Shown here: positions 1 to 7,821 of the stretch, piece by piece
How positions within the stretch are numbered: position 1 is the first letter of the stretch
Layout: each line of letters starts with the position of its first letter
Source of the DNA: Lysobacterales bacterium
GTDB taxonomy: Bacteria; Pseudomonadota; Gammaproteobacteria; Xanthomonadales; SZUA-36
DNA length: 54,392 bases
Direction: 5' to 3'
Assembly (NCBI GenBank): GCA_029859645.1
Contig: JAOUCS010000009.1
Span: 1-54,392, forward strand
Translations under genes and position numbers: made by a program
The notes under the pieces: model-generated
What the model saw: the letters and a program-made list of their open reading frames with translations, nothing else
Database searches by the model: none
What the model was told of the DNA's origin: nothing

Positions 1-1
1 C

Positions 2-91
2 GAGACCATGGGCGTCGAACCGGTGCCCATGGGTATCAAGATTCCGGGCAACCAGCAAGTCGATGTTCCGGATTTTCTGGGTAGCAAATAA
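2..91 (+). CDS. 3' end of an unidentified protein-coding gene
   Basis: The first 90 bases form an open frame ending in TAA at 89-91. The visible C-terminus contains the residues VDVPDFLGSK just before the stop. The D-[IV]-P-x-F-L pattern resembles the conserved C-terminal tail of FtsZ (DIPAFLRRQ-like), but the preceding residues do not let me confirm that, and no other family is recognised. The gene enters from outside the window, so length and function cannot be judged. It converges with the small membrane-protein gene at 147-497. Confidence 0.5.
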   Translation, partial: ETMGVEPVPMGIKIPGNQQVDVPDFLGSK

Positions 92-118
92 AAACCCGGT
101 AGTTATCTCAACACCGGG
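87..118 (-). terminator. Rho-independent terminator for the minus-strand gene at 147-497
   Basis: CCCGGT at 95-100 pairs with ACCGGG at 113-118 around a 12-base loop. Read on the minus strand, the hairpin is followed by TTTTTATTT (complement of 86-94), the expected U-tract. It lies about 30 bases beyond the stop of the 147-497 gene. The plus strand has no T-run after the stem, so it is mainly a minus-strand terminator. Confidence 0.7.
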
Positions 119-146
119 CTCCGAAATAGAATAAAGAAATAACCTC

Positions 147-497
147 TTAAGGGGACTTGGTCTTCTCCTCCCCACGGAAATCTTTTTTTACCAATCCGGC
201 CGTCGCCAGGTGATGCCGGTCTCGACGGCTATAGCCATCATATTCCGGTTCTGCGGCAGCCACAGATTTAGGCACGAACCGTTGCGAGGGATTGATGTTT
301 TCCTCTGCAAATTCACGCCTTGCGTCCCAGATCTCTTCCCTGCGGGATAGCCGATCGTTTGACGTTGGGGTCAGTTTTTGCGATGACTGCTGGAATGTCT
401 TTTTCTGCAACTCGTGCGTTCTGCTTGACCGCCTGGTCAACCAAACTACCGCGAAAGCGATTACTCCCACGGATATCAGAAACCCAATCGTACCCAT
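147..497 (-). CDS. Small single-span membrane protein, function unknown
   Basis: This encodes a protein of about 116 residues with one N-terminal hydrophobic segment (about residues 3-21, rich in I, V, F and A). An RR-containing basic boundary and a charged, probably cytoplasmic tail follow. The frame stays open to a TTG at 510-512, but that codon lies in the Shine-Dalgarno (TTGGAGGA), so the ATG at 495-497 is the start. Its leader resembles that of the next upstream gene (693-1181): both end in TTTCAGAATG and both have the 18-base element AAACGGATTTTGAAAGTC upstream. This suggests related regulation or a duplicated pair. I do not recognise a family; the tail has no enzyme motif that I can see. 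Confidence 0.6.
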   Translation of the reverse strand: MGTIGFLISVGVIAFAVVWLTRRSSRTHELQKKTFQQSSQKLTPTSNDRLSRREEIWDARREFAEENINPSQRFVPKSVAAAEPEYDGYSRRDRHHLATAGLVKKDFRGEEKTKSP

Positions 498-566
498 TCT
501 GAAATCCTCCAAGACCTACCAGGCTTCGCTGCGCGCCCAGGCAACGATATAGCCATACCTACCAGA

Positions 567-584
567 GACTTTCAAAATCCGTTT
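567..584 (-). repeat. 18-base element upstream of the 147-497 gene, copy 1
   Basis: The minus-strand sequence AAACGGATTTTGAAAGTC occurs here and again, identically, at 1214-1231, each time upstream of a small membrane-protein gene. The TTGAAA inside this copy is spaced suitably from TATAT-like sequence near 548-554 to act as a -35 element. The 9-mer CTGGTAGGT also occurs twice in this leader (complement of 514-522 and 557-565). Confidence 0.5.
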
Positions 585-692
585 GATCCGTGTCGTTGAC
601 CCGATTCCGCCCTTGAATCGGTAACTGATTGAACTCTACTACTCTGTTTATAACACATTTTGATCATTTTTTGATCATTATTACACATCTGA

Positions 693-1181
693 TTACCATC
701 CCCAGGGCGTTCTGACTTCCTGCAAAGAGCCCCGTTTTGCGAGCCTGGGCGTGCCGCGGTAGTGAAACGCAGCTGTGGCTTCCTCATCCGCTTCAGCCTC
801 TCTTTCTTTAACCACCCCATAACGATCTTCAATAAGAATGCGCAGATTGTCCTTTCTTTTCAGCAGATACTCGCTGTTCTCAATGGTCTGCTTTTTACTT
901 ACCAGTTGGTCGACGAATTGATGGAGTGTTTCAGAAACAGTTCGGTCACTGGCCTTTCCGACGTGCGCCTGGTTCCCCGGCCACCCCCACGGGGCAGGCA
1001 CATTCAGCCGGCTATCTGGCTGCGGAGCTTCGCCTGCCGCTTCGGTCATGGCTCTGGATTGTGATGTTATTGTGCGATTCCTGCCTGCTCCGAGCTCATA
1101 CTCATCGCCCCTTCGACGGAAAACCAATATGCACAGCCCCATAATCCCAAGAATGATCAGGATATACGTGACATATTCCAT
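693..1181 (-). CDS. Small membrane-anchored protein with two PWGW motifs, function unknown
   Basis: This 162-residue protein has one N-terminal membrane segment (about residues 4-21), a basic stop-transfer (RRR at 22-24) and a long soluble tail. The motif PWGW occurs at residues 64-67 (in PAPWGWPG) and again as the last four residues (TPWGW-stop). Between them is a helical, charged stretch of about 60 residues (roughly 80-140) with coiled-coil-like E/K/R content. The ATG at 1179-1181 is preceded by AGAAGGAGC, a good ribosome binding site. It shares architecture and leader elements with the downstream 147-497 gene, which lacks PWGW. The tryptophan-rich tail could be a short docking motif, but that is inference. 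Confidence 0.65.
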   Translation of the reverse strand: MEYVTYILIILGIMGLCILVFRRRGDEYELGAGRNRTITSQSRAMTEAAGEAPQPDSRLNVPAPWGWPGNQAHVGKASDRTVSETLHQFVDQLVSKKQTIENSEYLLKRKDNLRILIEDRYGVVKEREAEADEEATAAFHYRGTPRLAKRGSLQEVRTPWGW

Positions 1182-1213
1182 TCTGAAAGCCGCTCCTTCT
1201 TGTTTGAATATCT

Positions 1214-1231
1214 GACTTTCAAAATCCGTTT
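1214..1231 (-). repeat. 18-base element upstream of the 693-1181 gene, copy 2
   Basis: An exact second copy of AAACGGATTTTGAAAGTC (minus strand), 33-50 bases upstream of the start at 1181. No convincing -10 lies at the right distance here, so the shared role may be an operator or simply a relic of duplication rather than a common promoter. Confidence 0.5.
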
Positions 1232-1309
1232 CGTGCGCAGATACTTCGCCTTTAAACTACATTACAGTGTTGTCGATAAAAAGTTGGTCAGCAAGTGTCA
1301 TTAGTTCAC

Positions 1310-2353
1310 ATGATAAAAAGAATTCTCAATCTGACCTTGTTATTCCTGCTTTCGAGCGCAGTCAGCGCCGAGGATCGCAAGGACGTCACGCAGCAGTTCA
1401 TCAAACTGGCGCTGCAGGGCGACCTGAGCGTGGCCCATTCGCTTTTTTCCGGCCAGGATACCCAGCACCTGTCATCCGGCAGTATCGAACTGTCACGGCA
1501 GTTTCAGTCACGATTTGTTGACCAGGTTGCCGACGCTTCTCCAGGCACCGGTGATGTGCTGGCCGATAGCCTGGTTACCGCCTATCGTACCTATTGGAAG
1601 CTTGGGTTGACAGGGGAACTATCCGGTCAGCAAGCAGGAATTTTCCTCGAGAAGGCGCTGGCGGAAATCCTGGCCAGTCACGACATACCCGTCGAGCCGC
1701 AACCATCCTCTGACATCTACCAGAAGATGGGTCTTGCCCTCACACAAAGGGGCTTTCATTTCCTGGAAGCCGATGCCCCACCCTTCAGGGACCTGTTCCT
1801 GTGGAAGACCGAAGAAGTCAGGAGATACTCGGTTCGCCTGACGGACGGCTCCGAAAATGTCGATGTGGTGTTCCTATCGGATCTGTTCAGCCTGGGTTGG
1901 AAAGAATACGCCACGTTTGGCCTCGCCTTCACCACGGGCTGGGTTACGGACGGCCGCCTGTACTGCATAGATTGGGCGTATGACCGGCAATCTGAGAAAT
2001 TCGAGGTTTCCTACCTTAAACACGAATCCCGCCACCTGGCTGATTTTAGGGACTTCCCGGGCTTAAGTTCAGCGGACCTGGAATATCGCGCCAAGCTGAC
2101 CGAACTGGCTTTCGCTTCAACCACTGCCCTGCGCCTGATGGAGGATTTCAGTCGTAAAAGCATCCCCAACCCACAAGCGCCCCATGCCTATGCCAATTAC
2201 CGGGTGACGCGGGATATTTACCGGCAAATCATGAATGAACCCTTCCCTGAATCAACACAGCCCTGGGCAGGCATCAGCACCGCGAAAATCACCCGCGCTT
2301 CGAGGTCCCTGCTTGAAGCAGACTCCTCCAGGCTGCGCGCGTTAAGCCGCTGA
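1310..2353 (+). CDS. Predicted secreted protein with an HExxH (zincin-like) motif
   Basis: The 347-residue product begins with a clear signal peptide (hydrophobic run from residue 5, cleavage likely after SAVSA). The frame opens at a GTG (1295), but the ATG at 1310 starts exactly at the signal peptide and is preferred. The central region contains HESRH at residues 238-242, matching the HExxH zinc-protease signature. A helix-like stretch beginning LEYRAKLTE, with E258 and E265, follows and could supply a third zinc ligand as in gluzincins. I recognise no named family. The gene stands alone between the divergent membrane-protein gene and convergent btuB. An export-dependent peptidase role is inference; the motif could be coincidental. 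Confidence 0.65.
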   Translation: MIKRILNLTLLFLLSSAVSAEDRKDVTQQFIKLALQGDLSVAHSLFSGQDTQHLSSGSIELSRQFQSRFVDQVADASPGTGDVLADSLVTAYRTYWKLGLTGELSGQQAGIFLEKALAEILASHDIPVEPQPSSDIYQKMGLALTQRGFHFLEADAPPFRDLFLWKTEEVRRYSVRLTDGSENVDVVFLSDLFSLGWKEYATFGLAFTTGWVTDGRLYCIDWAYDRQSEKFEVSYLKHESRHLADFRDFPGLSSADLEYRAKLTELAFASTTALRLMEDFSRKSIPNPQAPHAYANYRVTRDIYRQIMNEPFPESTQPWAGISTAKITRASRSLLEADSSRLRALSR

Positions 2354-2364
2354 CCTGCGGTTCG

Positions 2365-4332
2365 TCAAAAGTCAAAACGCCCGCGGATTCCACCAAAGTA
2401 ACCCCTGCCGCGGGTCGAGTATCCGAGCACATCCTCGTACGCTTCATCCGTTAGATTGGTAATGCGTGCGATCAGCTCCAGTGACCGGGTGATTTTCCAG
2501 CCCCCCGCCAGGTCCAGCAGGGTATAGCTGTCCATTTTCACCCGTTCGCTGAGGAAGGTGGCTGGATCGAAAAACACGTCGTATTGCTTGCCGGTGTAGG
2601 AAAGATTCAGGTTGGCGTATCCCCGGTCGCTCGCGAACGAATATTGCACGCTCAGGCTGCCCATGTGCCGTGGCCGCCTGAGCTCACGAACGTCCGTGTC
2701 AGCCATTGGCTCGGTGGAATCGGTGTAGGTGTAGTTGGCAGCGATATCGATGTGTTGCAACAGCTGCCAGCCAAAGGTGACCTCCACGCCCTTGCGGTTA
2801 CTGTCGGCGTCCCGGTTTACCGCCGTAAAGAGGAAGGTATCTGGGTCAAAGACGAATCCGTCAATTTCATTGCGCAGATTCTGGTGAAAATAGACGGCCC
2901 CAAAACTGACGCCCTGCTCTGCCCAGCGGCTATCGAACCCCAGTTCCCAGCCCGTGGACTCCTCGGGTTTCAGATCCGGATTGCCGATGAACTGATCAGG
3001 GTAGAACCCATAGCGCTCGGTAAACGTGGGCGCCTTGAAACCGGTTCCAATCGAACCGCGCAGGCGAATGACCTCTGTGGCCTTGTAGCTGATTGCGGTT
3101 TGCCAGGTGGTGATGTCGTCAAAGTCACTGAAATCGTTGTACCGGCCGCTCAGGGTCCAGGTCAGCCCTTCGAGCGGTCTGCCCACGTATTCTGCGGCAA
3201 GGCTTGTCTGGTCATAGCTTTGATCCTGATTGGGGTCGCCCCAGGGCAACGCTTCTCCCCGCTGTGAGAAGTCCGTATCGATGTAATCAAAAGCGGCCGT
3301 CAGGCGATGGTGCTGTTCCTCACCGAGCAAAACGCTGCCCCGGGCGCGGGCATCGACCACCTGCGCCGCCGTGGAGCTGTTGAACACGCCGTCATAAAAA
3401 TTTTTGTTGTCACTGTCTGTGTAGTTGATGGACGCACTTCCGGACCAGCGGCTGCCGGTGGGTTTAAAGCGCAGCTCACCGCGTAAATAAGTCCGCTCGG
3501 CTCGGGTTTCACGATCCGTGTCGGTCGGCAACCCGGTTACGTAAAAGTCGACGTCGTCAAACTGGGACTCGGCATCAACGTACTGGCCTGAAGCCACCAG
3601 CGTCCAGGCATCTCCGAGATCCCACTCCAGCCCCGCGTTTGCAGTGGTGTTATCTGAGCCGTCCTTCTCATCGCCGGCCCGCGCGATATTGATGCCATTG
3701 GTCGTCGCATAGGAAATTCCGCCCTGCAGCCTGAAGTTTTCCCGGCTTAAGCCGCCATCAACCGCCCCATCGAAGCTGCTGAACGACCCGCCCTCCGCTG
3801 AACCGCTAAGCCAACTCTCCCGGGCATCTTTGCTGCGGATGATATTGATCACGCCGGCCATCGCGTCCGACCCCCAGATTGAGCTCTGCGGACCGCGGAT
3901 TATCTCGATGCGCTCAATATTGGCCGTGGTTGCATATTGAAACTGGTACTCGTCTGCCGATGCGGGATCGTTGGCGCGAATGCCGTCTACCAGCACCAGC
4001 ATGTGATTGGCCTCGGCGCCCCGCACCCGGACCTGGGTTTGCGCACCAACGCCACCCGCCTGGCTGACACTGAAGCCGGGCACATCGCGCAACAGGTCAG
4101 CCAGGTACTTAACCTGCTTCTGCTCAATCTGCTCGCGGCTGATGATGGTGATGGAACTGGCCACATCGTTGATGGAAACAGGCTCCAGTGAAGCGGTTAC
4201 CACCAGGTCATCCAGTTCGGCAGGGGCCTCGTCGAAATGCTCTGAAGCGGTGGTTTGCTGGCCAAATGCACTGGGCACAAAGCAACCGGACAACGCAACC
4301 GCTGCCGCCAGTGGAATCAAAACGTTTTTCAT
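2365..4332 (-). CDS. btuB: TonB-dependent outer-membrane receptor, vitamin B12 type
   Basis: BtuB imports cobalamin across the outer membrane using energy from TonB. From the ATG at 4330-4332 the protein has 655 residues: a signal peptide ending near AFG-Q, a TonB box (DDLVVTAS, about residues 41-48, close to E. coli BtuB DTLVVTA), a plug domain with the LVDGIRAND and IERIEIIRGPQSSIWGSDA blocks, and a 22-strand barrel ending in the expected aromatic F. A GTG at 4353 would add seven residues ahead of the signal peptide and is less likely. A cobalamin riboswitch in the leader supports B12 or a corrinoid as substrate. No btuCDF or B12 biosynthesis gene is adjacent. The LSGC inside the signal peptide resembles a lipobox, but receptors of this family are not lipoproteins. 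Confidence 0.93.
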   Translation of the reverse strand: MKNVLIPLAAAVALSGCFVPSAFGQQTTASEHFDEAPAELDDLVVTASLEPVSINDVASSITIISREQIEQKQVKYLADLLRDVPGFSVSQAGGVGAQTQVRVRGAEANHMLVLVDGIRANDPASADEYQFQYATTANIERIEIIRGPQSSIWGSDAMAGVINIIRSKDARESWLSGSAEGGSFSSFDGAVDGGLSRENFRLQGGISYATTNGINIARAGDEKDGSDNTTANAGLEWDLGDAWTLVASGQYVDAESQFDDVDFYVTGLPTDTDRETRAERTYLRGELRFKPTGSRWSGSASINYTDSDNKNFYDGVFNSSTAAQVVDARARGSVLLGEEQHHRLTAAFDYIDTDFSQRGEALPWGDPNQDQSYDQTSLAAEYVGRPLEGLTWTLSGRYNDFSDFDDITTWQTAISYKATEVIRLRGSIGTGFKAPTFTERYGFYPDQFIGNPDLKPEESTGWELGFDSRWAEQGVSFGAVYFHQNLRNEIDGFVFDPDTFLFTAVNRDADSNRKGVEVTFGWQLLQHIDIAANYTYTDSTEPMADTDVRELRRPRHMGSLSVQYSFASDRGYANLNLSYTGKQYDVFFDPATFLSERVKMDSYTLLDLAGGWKITRSLELIARITNLTDEAYEDVLGYSTRGRGYFGGIRGRFDF

Positions 4333-4449
4333 TTTTATGTCCCGCGCTCTCACCCGAACGCATTGCAGCGCTATCGAGGAAGCAAAGAAGGGTGCGGCTG
4401 TAGTTTTGCAGTCTCGCCCGCCTTCGCCCTCCGCGATGGCACGTTACGA

Positions 4450-4680
4450 TCAACTGCTGGCCGGTCTCCGGACTCACGAAGGGCAAGAAAGATGCCTGCG
4501 CCGGGTCGCCTTCCCATACCTCGCAGGTACAGTGGCTGCGATGACCCAGCCTTCGCCTACCGTTGCGGGGGCAGTGACGGATTTGTTCCTCACATGGAGC
4601 AGAACGCACCGTCTTCCCGTTTAATCCCCTTGCCGGGCGGCATTGGGGACACCTGCAGACTCGGCGTCAGGATGACGCAG
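4450..4680 (-). promoter_or_regulatory. Cobalamin (adenosylcobalamin-type) riboswitch
   Basis: On the minus strand the leader carries the hallmarks of the B12 riboswitch in order: GGGAAGACGGTGC, AATCCGTCACTGCCCCCGCAA (shown here as AATCCGTCACTGCCCC plus CGCAACGGTAGGC), GCCACTGT, and the B12 box GTGAGTCCGGAGACCGGCC near 4456-4476. It fills most of the 360-base gap between the ABC gene and btuB. High cobalamin is expected to reduce btuB expression. The expression platform lies between about 4450 and 4333; I did not resolve its alternative helices. Confidence 0.93.
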
Positions 4681-4713
4681 AGCACATTGCAAGTCAACGT
4701 ATGGATTGAAATC

Positions 4714-7700
4714 TCAGTCAGTCTTGCAGGCTTTTTCTGCCATTATTTCGCTGTAGTCGTGTAACGTCGCCGCCAGTCGCTCTGCCAGCATGCGCATCAT
4801 GGCCCGGGCAATTTTGCTGTTCTCATCCACCAGGCGCAGAAATACATCCTGACTGAAACGCAACAGAACGAGCGGCGTTTTAGCCCGGATAGTGGTGGTT
4901 CGGGGAATCTTCGACAACAAGGCCATTTCACCGAAAAATTCATTGCAACCCAGCGTAGCCACAGTACTTTCAGCACCGCGGGATTCCAGCACCACGTCAA
5001 CCTCACCCTCGACAATCACGTATGCATGATGGCCCGGATCGCCCTGGTGGAAAACTTCCTGGTTTTCTTCGAATTGCAGACGCTCGCCGGTGAATGCCAA
5101 TAACTTCAATTTCGACCGGTCGATGTCGGCGAACAACGGAATGTCCATCAACAGGGTGACGATCTCATTGAGCCCAACCGTAGGCGCGTCATCGTCGTTC
5201 TTTGCTTCCACTGCCCGGCCTGGTATGTCTCCGTCATCAGCCTCGCTGGTTTCATCCTGGTAGTGCTTGATCTTGCCGCGGTCCATCAGCAGGACTTTTT
5301 CGAACTCCCGTCGCCGCTCTTCGGAAGTTTCGAACAGGATCAGACTTCGGCCTTCGAACTCTGTTCTGATATTGGCAAGAATCGATTCCTGGGCCTGAAG
5401 ATCCAGTGAAGACATGGCGTCGTTCATGATCAGAATATCCGGCTGCTTGATCAGACAACGGGCTAATGCGATTTTCTGGTGTTGTGCCGAGGTCAGGCGG
5501 GAACCATCGACGCCAATCTGGTAGTCCAGGCCAACAGAAATAATCTCATTGCGCAGATCCAGTTCATCGACGATCTGCGTGAGCATTTGTCCGATTTGCT
5601 CGGTGCTGCCCGCTTTGCTGAATGCTGTCTTACCGAATATTATGTTTTCTGCAATACTGTTGGCAGCACTATAGGAATCCTTCTGGAAGAACTGTACTGA
5701 ACTGCGCAAATTCTCCGGCAGATCCTGGGCAAACACTCGCCGGGCCTGCAGCAGGCGTTTCTTCATCTGCCCGTTGATCAGACCGACCTGGTGCTGTGTT
5801 TCCACCAACCTGAATGGCAGGGCCATCAATCTTGCGCGGTCGTCGTCATCCAGGCTTTCGATGCCGTTTGATTCGATGGCGAGCAGAATGCGTTTAAAGA
5901 CGGGCATATCCGCCGAGTGGATGAAACTGAATCGCTCAAAAAACTCATGATCCGGCGACAATCCGTGGAAAATCTCAGCCTTGATGGCAGCCAGTTTGCG
6001 GCCCATTTCAAGAAAATCCCCGGCCAGGCCGGTCTTCTCGATCACCCGTTGCATGTATTCGTTACGCCCCAGGTTATCAATCGCGAAATAAGCACCTACC
6101 GGGGTTCCGAAAATGATATTTTCTGCGACAGTCGCATAGGTGTTATAGGAATCCACATCGAAGCTCTCGATGAATTGGTCCTTGCCGGCGGCGTGAAGAC
6201 GTTGCCTGAATATGGTCCTCGCCTCCAGCAATTTTTTCGCCAGGTCGGGGTGCAACTCCGGCGAAACAGAGCTCTTTAACCCGATTTCATAAACTTCCTG
6301 GTCGAGATCAACCGACCCCAGGACTTCGACCATCCGCGCGTGCAACTCGTTTTCATCTTTACAGGCAGCGGCCTCGAAGTCGATCCAGTCTGTGGCAGCG
6401 TGGTAGGAGGAGTTGCCAGCCCTCATGGATTCGGCTTGTTCATGCTCCAGGTCGGCGGACAGCGTTGCGGGTCTGCGCAGGAGAGGATAAACCAGCGCAT
6501 CATAAATCGAACCGGAGCGCAGAAAAGTGTGCCGGCCGATAGTGCCGATTCGGCGGCCCGTGACACTGTCCGGAAGTTCCGACAGGTTATTTTCTCCCAG
6601 GAAAACGCTACCGGAATGGGCAAAACTCTGCCGCCCCAATAATCGGGCGAATTCCTCTCTTCCGCTGCCGCCCGACCCGAGAATCGCGGCGTGAGTGGGA
6701 AGGGTCAACTGTATCGAGGCACCGTCGACAGACCGGTTTCCCTCCTCGTGCTCGACGACTACATTTTCTGCCACCAGCGAGCCCTGGCTGAAATCCGCAT
6801 CCTTCGACTCCGCTTCAATCATGGACTTGTCGAGCAGGTCACCGCGGGCGAAAAACTCCTTCAACTGGTCGTAACGCACCCGGGAATTCTCGGCTTTCTG
6901 GTAGTAGTCGATCAGGTCTTTCCACGGCGAATACATGTCTTTGTACGCGGCCAGAACTGCGACCAAAGCGCCCAGTGAAATTTGCCCGTCGATCACCAGG
7001 TAGCCACCAATGGACAGGAAAAAGAACGGCGTCAACTGGGAGATGAACAGGTTCAGAATGTTCGCCGCATAGCGATTCCGATCTATCTGGATTCGGAATC
7101 GGAATATTTTGTCCAGGCGTTTGGAAAAATCAGCGAGCTCGTACTGGGATGTGTCGTGGCCATGAATCTCGTCGACTCCGGCGACGGTGTCAGTGATGCG
7201 TTGCGATATACCTCGTATCGCATCGACTTCGCCCCTCTGCAGCGTGTTAATTCGTTTTTGAATTTTTGGGATCAGGTAAATCTGCAATGGGAACAGTGCG
7301 ATGGCCGCGACACCCATCATCCAGTTTTGCAAAAACATGAACAACACGATGGTCGCCAGTGTGCCAAAAGCGATCGCCGGAACTGCGAAAGCTTCAGCGA
7401 TGAAAAAACCGAGGTTAGTCGTTTCTGCGGTAATCATGGAAACGACCTGGCCGCTGGACATATTCCGTAGTTCCGCAGGCGGAAATCGCAGCAGTCGCTC
7501 AATCAGGTCGTAACGCAGACGGCGCAGCAGACGATCACCGATGCGGTAACGGTAAGTGGCTGTGAAGAATTTCAGAACACCGCTGATAACAACCAGGCTG
7601 AGAAACAAGCCACAAAGCAACAGGAGAAAGGGAATCTGCTCGAACGGATAGCCGAGAATGATTCTTGGGAAGTTCTCTCCGCCGATGGCGTCGTTAACGA

Positions 7701-7821
7701 TGATTTTCGGCAGTTCAAGTGTCAGGTAGAGAAAGGGCAAAGCAGCCGCGGACATCAGAATCAGCGCCACCTGATGACGCAGGCTGTACCGCAGGATAAA
7801 CCGAAATATATTTGTTTCCAT
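4714..7821 (-). CDS. ABC exporter-like protein with degenerate ATPase, long insertion and C-terminal cNMP-binding domain
   Basis: The protein has 1035 residues. Residues 1-330 form a six-helix type IV exporter membrane domain. The nucleotide-binding domain is strongly altered. Walker A reads GSGGSGRE (382-389; lysine and Ser/Thr replaced). The signature is LTSAQ instead of LSGGQ (about 775). Walker B and the catalytic glutamate read LIMNDAMSSLD instead of LxLDEATSALD (about 796). The switch His is not evident. About 300 extra residues between Walker A and the signature include two Q-loop-like repeats, AENIIFG near 564 and 722, each preceded by similar LLEAR/LLQAR and DSY segments. Residues about 905-1015 are a cyclic-nucleotide-binding fold with FGEMALL and PRTTTIRA. 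It follows the lipoprotein gene without a gap. Substrate unknown; ATP hydrolysis is doubtful. Confidence 0.85.
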   Translation of the reverse strand: METNIFRFILRYSLRHQVALILMSAAALPFLYLTLELPKIIVNDAIGGENFPRIILGYPFEQIPFLLLLCGLFLSLVVISGVLKFFTATYRYRIGDRLLRRLRYDLIERLLRFPPAELRNMSSGQVVSMITAETTNLGFFIAEAFAVPAIAFGTLATIVLFMFLQNWMMGVAAIALFPLQIYLIPKIQKRINTLQRGEVDAIRGISQRITDTVAGVDEIHGHDTSQYELADFSKRLDKIFRFRIQIDRNRYAANILNLFISQLTPFFFLSIGGYLVIDGQISLGALVAVLAAYKDMYSPWKDLIDYYQKAENSRVRYDQLKEFFARGDLLDKSMIEAESKDADFSQGSLVAENVVVEHEEGNRSVDGASIQLTLPTHAAILGSGGSGREEFARLLGRQSFAHSGSVFLGENNLSELPDSVTGRRIGTIGRHTFLRSGSIYDALVYPLLRRPATLSADLEHEQAESMRAGNSSYHAATDWIDFEAAACKDENELHARMVEVLGSVDLDQEVYEIGLKSSVSPELHPDLAKKLLEARTIFRQRLHAAGKDQFIESFDVDSYNTYATVAENIIFGTPVGAYFAIDNLGRNEYMQRVIEKTGLAGDFLEMGRKLAAIKAEIFHGLSPDHEFFERFSFIHSADMPVFKRILLAIESNGIESLDDDDRARLMALPFRLVETQHQVGLINGQMKKRLLQARRVFAQDLPENLRSSVQFFQKDSYSAANSIAENIIFGKTAFSKAGSTEQIGQMLTQIVDELDLRNEIISVGLDYQIGVDGSRLTSAQHQKIALARCLIKQPDILIMNDAMSSLDLQAQESILANIRTEFEGRSLILFETSEERRREFEKVLLMDRGKIKHYQDETSEADDGDIPGRAVEAKNDDDAPTVGLNEIVTLLMDIPLFADIDRSKLKLLAFTGERLQFEENQEVFHQGDPGHHAYVIVEGEVDVVLESRGAESTVATLGCNEFFGEMALLSKIPRTTTIRAKTPLVLLRFSQDVFLRLVDENSKIARAMMRMLAERLAATLHDYSEIMAEKACKTD

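Noticed and set aside
651-680. Direct/inverted TGATCA repeats (TTTTGATCATTTTTTGATCATT) downstream of the PWGW gene
   Set aside because: The six-base arms are palindromic and AT-rich, so any hairpin would be weak. It could be an operator, but there is too little to call a site or a terminator.
4261-4290. Lipobox-like LSGC in the BtuB signal peptide
   Set aside because: TonB-dependent receptors are barrel proteins cleaved by signal peptidase I; the AFG-Q site later in the signal fits better.
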